Assembly: GCA_011799875.1 (NCBI GenBank)
Contig: CM022298.1
Location: 262,811,757-262,875,756, forward strand
Source of the DNA: Thinopyrum elongatum
Lineage: Eukaryota > Streptophyta > Magnoliopsida > Poales > Poaceae
Direction: 5' to 3'
DNA length: 64,000 nt
Part shown: in pieces, positions 57,470-64,000 of the stretch
Numbering within the stretch: the stretch's first letter is position 1
Layout of the letters: the number at the start of each line of letters is the position of its first letter
Program-made: the position numbers and the translations under genes
The notes under the pieces: generated by a model
Database searches by the model: none
What the model was told of the DNA's origin: nothing
What the model saw: the letters and a program-made list of their open reading frames with translations, nothing else

Positions 57470-57704
57470 CTGCCCCCGTCCTGGTTTATAAGCCGTCTAT
57501 GTATTTTTGTGCCAAATTTTGACTTGAGATTTAACTAATAAAATACGAATGCATGTTGCCAAAGATTATATCATTGGATTCGTATTTGAACATAGTTTCC
57601 AATTATATAATTTTTATAACATGCATTAACATTTTTTTGGTTAAATTTAAGGTCAAAATAGGGCAAAGAATATAAAGGGGACTAATAGACCAAGACGAAG
57701 GTAG
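57470..57704. mobile_element. Stowaway-type MITE, 235 bp
   Basis: Left end CTGCCCCCGTCCTGGTTTAT and right end ATAGACCAAGACGAAGGTAG form degenerate terminal inverted repeats of the CTCCCTCCGTCC type. They are flanked by TA at 57468-57469 and 57705-57706. The inside has the paired AAATTTTGACTTGAGATTTAACTAA and TTGGTTAAATTTAAGGTCAAAA arms, making a long hairpin. Confidence 0.8.
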
Positions 57705-58140
57705 TAGCACATGGCCGCTCTCTACGCAGCGTCGCAACTGCCGGCCGGCTTGTAGACGACCATTCCCTGCGTGTTCAACCGCTCTATGTGTGTGGTTGCT
57801 CACAGTTGAGGCGCCCGCGGCATGCTCTACTCGCGTCCCGCCGCGCGCTCTGCTCTCGAGTCCCTCCGGGCACTCTGCCCTCGTCCCTCCATGCGCGCTG
57901 CCAGTGTTTGGGGCTGGCGCACAATCACGTACGTTCGTGTTGCCATTATACATGCGGTTGCGCCGGGCGTGGCGCCACGATGCAGTTACCCGCTGCAAAA
58001 ATTGCCATGCGGACACGCCTAGAACCAAGGCCGCCTGGCCCCCATTTATTCATGCGGCCATTTACCTTCATCTCTTGTGACACATGACACAATAAGCACA
58101 CCCACGACGACACATACAGAGAGGACATCCAGCGGTTCCA

Positions 58141-58883
58141 ATGGCGCTACCCCTGGCTCCAATGGCGCTCCCAATGGCCGATGATGACAACGGGGGGCAG
58201 TTCACCACGCATCACGTTGTGGACACCCACATGAGGGGGAAGGCCCTCTCGGTGGTGTACACGAATGAGCCGGTCTCGGTGGAGAGCTCCATCCAAATTA
58301 TGTAGCAGTTGCTTGCTGAGGACAAGTACCAAGTGGCGGCTTCGACCTCGAGTTCACCAGCGGTCGTGCCGGGCATGGTCAGAAGGTTGCCGACGCCTAG
58401 TTGTGCGTGCGACATGACAACCTCGTCTACCACTACCACCTGGCCACAAGGCCTTGCGAGCATTTCTCCAGGTTTATCAACAACTTGGACTACAGTTTTG
58501 CTATGGGGGACACCACCAATGATCTAAAAGCGCTCAAGGTTTCAAGCTTGACCTGCAAGAATCTTGTCAACATCCATGACCACTACAAGGTCTGGGGCAG
58601 CGACAACAACAAATAGAACTCCCTGGTTTACCTCGCCTTGGCCATCATCGACCCCTACTACATGAAGATGAAGGATGAGTGCAAGAAGGACAAGAATGCC
58701 TGGCAAAGTGTCTAGCATCAGAGACTGGATGAAGAACACATCAAGTATGCGGCCAAGGACGCGTACACAAGCTACGAGATGTACAGGCGGATCGTTGACA
58801 TGAGGAAGTGTCTTCTTCCTGCCCTAGACGAGAGATCGAGCCATAGAGCAGTGGCCGGAGCATCACAAGAAGTAGAAGACTAG
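58141..58883 (+). pseudogene. WRN-type 3'-5' exonuclease (DEDDy) pseudogene
   Basis: Start ATG at 58141 (MALPLAPMALPMADDDNG). The three exonuclease motifs can be read in one frame after a one-base shift near 58338: Exo I FDLEFTS, Exo II FAMGDTTNDLKAL, Exo III HIKYAAKDAYTSYE with the Tyr and Asp. Between them LALAIIDPYY is a family hallmark. Stops at about 58303 (TAG), 58401, 58615 and 58713 break the frame. Length of about 245 codons fits single-domain plant Werner-like exonucleases. Such proteins remove 3' nucleotides from DNA ends. It has no visible introns, and it lies between a MITE and an (AT)n tract next to a DNA transposon, so it may be a retro-copy or captured gene. Confidence 0.75.
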
Positions 58884-58980
58884 ACGATCATTTCTCCTAG
58901 TTTAGAATGCATGCAATTGTTTATTGAGTTGTGTGCGAATGATCTGTATAGTCACTTATGTAATTGGATGTTTATTTCAG

Positions 58981-59020
<40 letters not shown>

Positions 59021-59058
59021 ATGTATGTGTGTGTGTGTGTTATACTTCTGTAGATAGA
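58884..59058. repeat. Spacer with (AT)n and (GT)n microsatellites
   Basis: About 16 AT units at 58982-59014 pass into GTGTGTATGTATGTGTGTG. No gene is present. Confidence 0.9.
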
Positions 59059-59129
59059 GCAAATCACACGGCTTATTAGCAGCAATCGTGTGTGTTATTA
59101 TTGGTCTTCGCACACATTTCTGATTACAG

Positions 59130-59400
59130 ACCTGTTTGCCGCGTATCACACACATCTTGTTCAGGCGAACTGTTTCTGTTGTCTTGGCTCATCGCAAATA
59201 GTTCATCCAAGTGAACTGTATGCCCTCCATCATACACACCTTGATCTGGCTGATCATTTCTATTGTGTTGCCTAATCACACATAGTTCATCCCAGTGAAC
59301 TATATGCTGTATATCACACACACCATCATCTGGCTACCCATTTCTGTTGTTTTGTCTCATTGCAAATAGTTCTGCTAGATTAACCATTTGCCACACATCA
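59130..59400. repeat. Tandem repeat of about 85 bp, three units
   Basis: The block TCA(C/T)ACACACC(A/T)TC(A/T)(T)CTGG...AACTGT(A)TG recurs at about 59145, 59230 and 59315, with GCATCGCAAATAGTTC(A/T)-like parts in each. It belongs to the left subterminal region. Confidence 0.6.
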
Positions 59401-59922
59401 CACACACAACTGTAATGTGAATCATGTTTGATGTCACCGCCATCAAAAACATTTTGTATCTTTTTTGATGGTTTTACTACATCACCGTTTGTGATTAATG
59501 CATCGCACACAGTTTCGTTGAAGGGTCTCTGATTGGACAGTCGTGTTTTGACCAACCTGCAGTAGTGCCGACTCGAGGGTTTTTCTGTTTCATAACACAT
59601 GGTTGTTATTTCGGGACCGTGTGCAGTCCACCATCATCCAAATTTTCAATAGTCCCGGCATTTTACTCCCACGTTTGACTCCCGTGTAGTAAAATTTTCA
59701 GTAGCCACGTCATTTCCTCAAACACCCTCTCCACACACACACCCCAAAAACTCCTCGGAAGCGCGCGCGCACACACATAGCCCCCCACCACAACCCCTCC
59801 CTCGCTCAAAACCCTAGCAAGGTCGTCGCCGCCGCCGCAAGGCCTCCATTGTCAACATCAGCCAGGTTGCACGTGCAGCTTACCCACCGATCTCCATATC
59901 CTAGCCGCCCTAAGTTTCTTAG

Positions 59923-60593
59923 ATGATGCCTGCCAAACGGCCCCTTTCCCACAGATCCCCATCCCCATCCCCATCCCCCACCCCAGAGCATCGCAGCCTA
60001 AGCCCGGCTACGCTTCTCGTGGAGCTCGAGGAGGGACTGGCCCAAAAGAGGTGTATCATGGCCTCTCCGCCTGACGTCACCGAGGTGGCCATCGAGGAAG
60101 CTGACGACCATTACTGGCCGCGGGCTCTCAATCATAGGGCTAGATTATGCGGGTATGTCGCGAACATCGGCTATGACATCGAGGTCGTCGACAGTGACGG
60201 TCTGACGTGGGCTATGTCACAGGTTGTGTGGCCCACCCCCAACCCCACGGGCTCAACCGTCGTCGATCTCTTCCATGGCCTCGCTGCCGATCTCCTCTGG
60301 CTCGCTGTCAAGAATTTGCCATCCTACATCGCCATCGAGCCCCTTTTGTCATTTCTGAAGGACACGTTCTGTGATGCTGGCTTGGGATCCATAGCTTCAA
60401 AGTCAAACCTCATCGACGGCGACCACGAGGAGGGCACCCTCTCCGCCTATTCCAAGGGGAAAGAGCCCATCCACGACATCAGGGAGGCCACCCTACAGCC
60501 GTGCTCTTCCAATGGGAAGGAGCCCATCTGCGACAACATGGAGCGCACCCAGGGTCCGTGCTCTTCCCACGGGAACGAGCCCATCTGTGACAA
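59923..60593 (+). CDS. First ORF of B3-bearing transposon copy 2, unknown protein
   Basis: ATG at 59923 follows a leader rich in AAAACCCTAG, the style of a plant 5' untranslated region. The ORF is open to TGA at 60597; a donor GTGAGG at 60594 may end the exon earlier. Residues 1-30 are Ser/Pro-rich, 30-150 form a mixed domain (DDHYWPRALNHRARLCGYVA, LFHGLAADLLWLAVKNLPSY). The C-terminus has three repeats of KGKEPI(H/C)D with CSS(N/H)G between. No known domain is recognised. It precedes the B3 exons by 1.3 kb, so it may be the N-terminal exon of the same gene, but intron phases could not be matched. Confidence 0.5.
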
Positions 60594-61685
60594 GTGAGGA
60601 AACCCATGATTTGTTTTGCTGTGCCTCTTCACATGGGGAACCCATGATTTGTTTTGTCGAGCCCTTTTGTAGTGTTGTGAGAATATGTCCAGTTTTAATT
60701 GCTATATTTGGTTGTTTGCAGTATGCCTTGTTTATTTCAGTTGTTCACAATCTGATGCTCTATATGTGCAACTATTTACTGTGCAGTACATTTTCATCAA
60801 TACCTGTTTTAAACATACCGATAGGAATGCATATATTTGCTTGTTGTTAAGCCTGTTATAGCTAGCATATGGCTCTTTTAAAGTTTTTTGGTTGTTCGGT
60901 TGTTTGTGGTTAGCATATGTCTAGTTTCAAATGCTATGTTTGGTTGTTCGTAGTATGCCTTGTTTATTCCAGTTATTCACAACATGATGTTCTACATGTG
61001 CAAGTATGAACTATGCAGTTCAATTTCATCAATACCAGTTTCAACAATACCACTATGAATGACTACATTTGGTTGTTGTTAAGCATGTTGTAGTTAACAT
61101 GCCTTTCCATTTTTATTTAACAATAACCAATGTACTTAGACCGGCACAATACCAGTTTGAATGACTATATTTGCTTGTTGTTAAATGTTAGGCCTGTTGC
61201 AGTTAACACACCTTTCCACTTCTTGTTTTGCTTAACTAGCGTGCTTAAACCTGCACATTGAAGCTATCGTTTGGAGATTATTTTGTCTGCCCTGGATATA
61301 TTTGGTTGATGTTTAGCCTATTGTGCTTAACATGCCTCTCGATGTACTTACACAGGAAAATTTTGGGAATGACTATTGTTTTCCATCGAGGTTAGTTTCA
61401 TCCCGTGGCTTATATATACTCACTGTTCAGGTTATCGGTAGCTGGTACCATATAGGCCAGGGTCTGATAAGGGACTAATCAGTGAATTAGACTTTTAACT
61501 GAATATATCTGTAACCCATTTATCGGTAGGTTAACTAGGGCCATATCTAATATATCTGAGGCTACATAGCAACATGCACTGTACTGAATGTCTAAATATG
61601 CAATCATAGGCTGCATAGTAACAAGGAAGAGTGTTACCTTAATGTTCTGATGATGTCTAGATATACGTAGAAGAGCAGCAGCAGC

Positions 61686-61722
<37 letters not shown>

Positions 61723-61916
61723 CAACAGTAGATAATCAGTTGATAATTTGTAAAAATGCAATAAACTCCCTCCGGCCCATAATATAAGATGTTAATTCAT
61801 CCAATATGTGAGTATATTGGATGTTATAAGATATTATATAATGGGACGGAGGGAGTGTTGTACTACATAGTTATGCAATTGCTGTTTAGCTTCTAATATT
61901 AACTTGGTGCTTTTAG
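60594..61916 (+). other. Long intron-like region with repeats before the B3 exons
   Basis: ATATGTCCAGTTTTAATTGC at 60683 recurs as ATATGTCTAGTTTCAAATGC at 60915 (period about 232), with TATGCCTTGTTTATT and GTTGTTAAGC in both. An (AAC)n tract with flanking AGC is at about 61672-61730. A Stowaway-like MITE is at 61767-61855. Confidence 0.65.
61767..61855. mobile_element. Stowaway-like MITE, 89 bp
   Basis: CTCCCTCCGGCCCATAATATAAG at the left and ATATTATATAATGGGACGGAGGGAG at the right are near-perfect terminal inverted repeats. The TA target sites are degraded (AA left, TG right). It lies 61 bases before the B3 exon. Confidence 0.8.
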
Positions 61917-62443
61917 GTACATATGTCATTGATAAAGATCCGCGCTTCGACCCTTTCTGCGTATGGAGCAATGAGATATTGATGAACCAGCATCAAGTGA
62001 GGAAGCTTATAAAGATTGTTAGTAAAATGGGTCAAAAGATGGCAATTAAACTATTTGTTTACACTTTATCAAAGACAACAGCGAACTGCAGGATGGTAAG
62101 TAAGAACTCTGCAGCCTTCTTTTTACTGCCCATAATGAGTTGTGTTAGATGACAATGTCTGAATCTTTTTTCTTTGCAGTGGTTCCCAAAGCAGTTTACT
62201 CAAGATTACCTCTCAAACTACATGATTGGTGGGCATGCAAAGGTTAAAGTATTTCTACCAGAACAAGATGACTATCTAGATGTGTTCATGAAGACAATGA
62301 AGGTTGGGCGGTCGACCATCACAAGGGGTTGGACTAGAGTAGTGCGTGCCTTCTACATGGAGGAGGGCACAGTAGTAGTGCGTGCGTTCTGCATGGAGGA
62401 GGGCACAATATGGGCATTCTCCCTCACCTTGTTCAGCAACTAG
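61917..62443 (+). CDS. B3-domain gene, two exons, copy 2
   Basis: Exon 1 is 61917-62095 (after TTTTAG; FDPFCVWSNE, QVRKLIKIVS, KLFVYTLSKTTANCRM) and exon 2 is 62180-62443 (WFPKQFTQDYLSNY, VFMKTMKVGRSTITRGW, EEGT, AFSLTLFSN, stop). Donor GTAAGTAA and acceptor TTTGCAG join in phase. The pattern is the plant B3 DNA-binding domain (FVxTLSKT; FPKxFxxDYL; GRSxxTRGW; EGTxxAF). A 36-bp in-frame duplication in exon 2 (about 62338-62410) repeats VVRAF(Y/C)MEEGT. No stop interrupts these two exons. The gene start is not certain, because it could use the ORF at 59923 as first exon. A DNA-binding or regulatory role is inferred from the domain alone. Confidence 0.7.
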
Positions 62444-63151
62444 AATGTATTTTGCCTCTTTCTTTACCATCTTTAATAGTACAAGTATACAACCACGGTT
62501 CATCATTCTATATTTGGTGCTTATGTAATTCTTGAACATATGTGCATGTGAATCGAATAATGCATTGGTTGTTTGAACCTGATGGATATGAATAAAGCTA
62601 TAGCATACTTTCAAATTCAAATCTGGTACAATTTTAAATAGCAGCAATTAAATTATGGTGAAATTATGCTCTGTAGGTCGTTACAGCACACACGGTCGGT
62701 AAAACACAAACGTTTGTGATATACACCATAATCCGACACGGTTCACAGAGAGGAAACGTGTGCGATCATGCACACAGTTGCCGTTTGCACAGTGTGTGTG
62801 ATGTCAAACAATATCACAAACGGTGCGGGCAAACTAAACGTTTGTGATAGTTGCCTTATCGTACACGATTTGCAATCATGAACTATTTCTGATGTGGTAT
62901 GCATCGTAAACGTTGCACCACAGAATAGTGTGTGCGATAGTTATCATGTACGACGATGTTACGACGGTCCAACATTTCGTAATCCTATCTGACACTCGTA
63001 CGATGATTAGCTAATCTTCTTAATTAGTTATCGCATACGGTTCGGGAAAAGTGAATGTGTGTGATTGTCTGCTTATCATACACATTCTATAATCATGAAA
63101 CATTTGTGATGGGCCGCGCATCGTAATCATAGCACCATAGAATACCGAGTG
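62444..63151. repeat. 3' flank and right subterminal repeats of the B3-bearing transposon
   Basis: Positions 62444-62670 are AT-rich with an AATAAA-like signal (GAATAAAGC at about 62590). From 62680 motifs ACACACGGT, CAAACGTTTGTGATA and TGTGTGCGATA repeat to 63150. No gene is present. Confidence 0.6.
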
Positions 63152-64000
63152 TGTCGGTGCAACAAACCCTGGGTCTGTTGCCCAGACTGTGCACAGGCCT
63201 AAAAGAGCAAGGTTGCAACATCCAAGTCCATACCAAGCAGGGAGAGATCAGCTCTTTGAGAAATCAAAGGGCAGATCAAAAAGACCAAGACAAGCTAAAT
63301 GAGCAAGACACCACTAAGGAGAAACCTCCCTTGCCGGGCAGGCGAGCCGGGCAAGGACGAGGTGGCCCCGAAGTCAAGCGTCAAGACCGTGCCGGCAGGC
63401 CTGCTGGGCGCTACTAGGGCAAACTACCCCGCCAAGGCTCCACTGCTCCACCACACAGCGACGCAAGTCATCGATCGGTGTGGTGTCAAGCCCCCAAGTG
63501 ACTAAGTGGCTGTTATTTAGCACGTGGCAGCCACTTCCTATGGAAATCACCTCCAAATGACACCTGTCCAGAGACGTGTCAAGCAGACAGGCAAAAAGGT
63601 GGACGAGCAGACCGGCAAGGCTTGCCGGGCATGCCACGATGTGACACTAAGTGGCGCATTTAATGCACTCTGCTCTGACTGCAGAGTTAGGTATGATAGC
63701 ACTGTTCGCTATCTAATCAGTACACAATGACTGATTTGCCACTATGGTGACCCCTTGATCTATAAAAGGTGGGCCATGGCAACCATAGAAAGGATTCGGA
63801 CCATTGTACACTCATACGCGCGTAGCTGCCCTCGCCCCGAGGCAACCCTGCCAGGCAAGAGCACTGGGTTTCCAGCACAATCCACCATCAATCCACCAAA
63901 GCAGGAGTAGGGTTTTACGCCTCGCGGCGGCCCGAACCAAGGTAAAACTGCCCGTGTGATCTCTGTCGTGTTGCGCTATGTTCCTCCGCTCTTTGTCCAA
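63152..64000 (+). mobile_element. Start of an LTR retrotransposon (LTR, probably Gypsy), cut by the window end
   Basis: The sequence switches at TGTCGGTGCAAC (63152) from transposon subterminal repeats to unrelated sequence. It contains many GCCGGGC(A/T) motifs, a clear TATAAAAGG box at 63761-63769 and then a leader-like GC-rich stretch with CTCTGTCGTGTTGCG near the end. Start TG, the TATA box about 610 bases in and plus-strand polarity suggest a 5' LTR, U3 followed by R. No primer site or coding sequence is reached. Confidence 0.6.
63761..63767 (+). promoter_or_regulatory. TATA box in the LTR at the right edge
   Basis: TATAAAA preceded by GACCCCTTGATC and followed by GGTGGGCCATGGC, a typical plant core promoter element. 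Confidence 0.65.

Larger units (their letters stand above)
59041..63151 (+). mobile_element. DNA transposon with B3-domain gene, copy 2
   Basis: Both ends carry dense short motifs: left 59060-59640 (CACACACATC, GTGAACTGTATG), right 62670-63150 (ACACACGGT, AAACGTTTGTGATA, GTGTGTGAT). In between, on the plus strand: a leader with AAAACCCTAGC, an ORF (59923-60593), a long intron-like region with about 232 bp repeats, and two B3 exons. No transposase is present. The right end is cut off by the LTR that starts at 63152. Layout matches the minus-strand copy at 35119-38960. Confidence 0.55.

Overview
The window looks like a piece of a large, repeat-packed grass genome, most likely Triticeae (wheat, Aegilops or barley relatives). 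It contains nested Athila-lineage Gypsy elements with tRNA-Asp-type primer sites, a complete CACTA transposon, a very-long-LTR non-autonomous retrotransposon, Stowaway MITEs and decayed DNA transposons. I see no intact ordinary host gene, no rRNA or tRNA gene, and no CRISPR. All assignments are by eye; family names are given only at lineage level.

Layout. 1-5067: minus-strand Athila-type element (gag-protease frame with three stops, PBS, 5' LTR). 5068-9340: DNA-transposon debris, then a four-exon F-box/DUF295-like pseudogene on the minus strand whose splice frame is intact but which has two nonsense codons. 9341-15295: mostly decayed sequence, a multi-exon transposon-associated gene remnant, a Stowaway MITE and the right end of a CACTA element with GGCC-rich subterminal repeats. 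15296-20739: two tandem Athila-type internal regions sharing one LTR. 20740-24690: minus-strand transposon gene and a decayed tandem array. 24691-35006: a complete 10.3 kb LTR element (LTRs about 3.96 kb, TSD GGGGA, tRNA-Met PBS, PPT) with one sense ORF and a small antisense membrane-protein ORF that has its own TATA box; it is inserted inside the tandem array. 35119-40060: DNA transposon with ACGGTT/GTGTGAT-type subterminal repeats carrying a two-exon B3-domain gene, plus a second Ala-rich ORF. 40060-54270: an array of about six ~503 bp repeats, split by a complete 11.4 kb CACTA (42104-53528, TSD ATG). That CACTA carries decayed TNP2-type transposase, an ORF2 ending in a Ulp1-like fold, and an intact small ORF with an RNase H1 hybrid-binding-like domain and a membrane tail. 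54270-57460: two more transposon ORF modules and a 96 bp tandem repeat. 58141-58883: WRN-type 3'-5' exonuclease pseudogene. 59041-63151: a second, plus-strand copy of the B3-bearing transposon. 63152-64000: the start of another LTR.

The most notable pattern is a DNA-transposon family that carries a two-exon B3-like DNA-binding gene. Two diverged copies on opposite strands (36405-36923 and 61917-62443) share exon phase, splice positions and domain layout. Neither copy shows a recognisable transposase, so the B3 gene may be a captured host gene or an element-encoded regulator. The antisense ORF in the long-LTR element and the RNase H1-like/TM ORF in the CACTA are the other candidates for under-described element functions.
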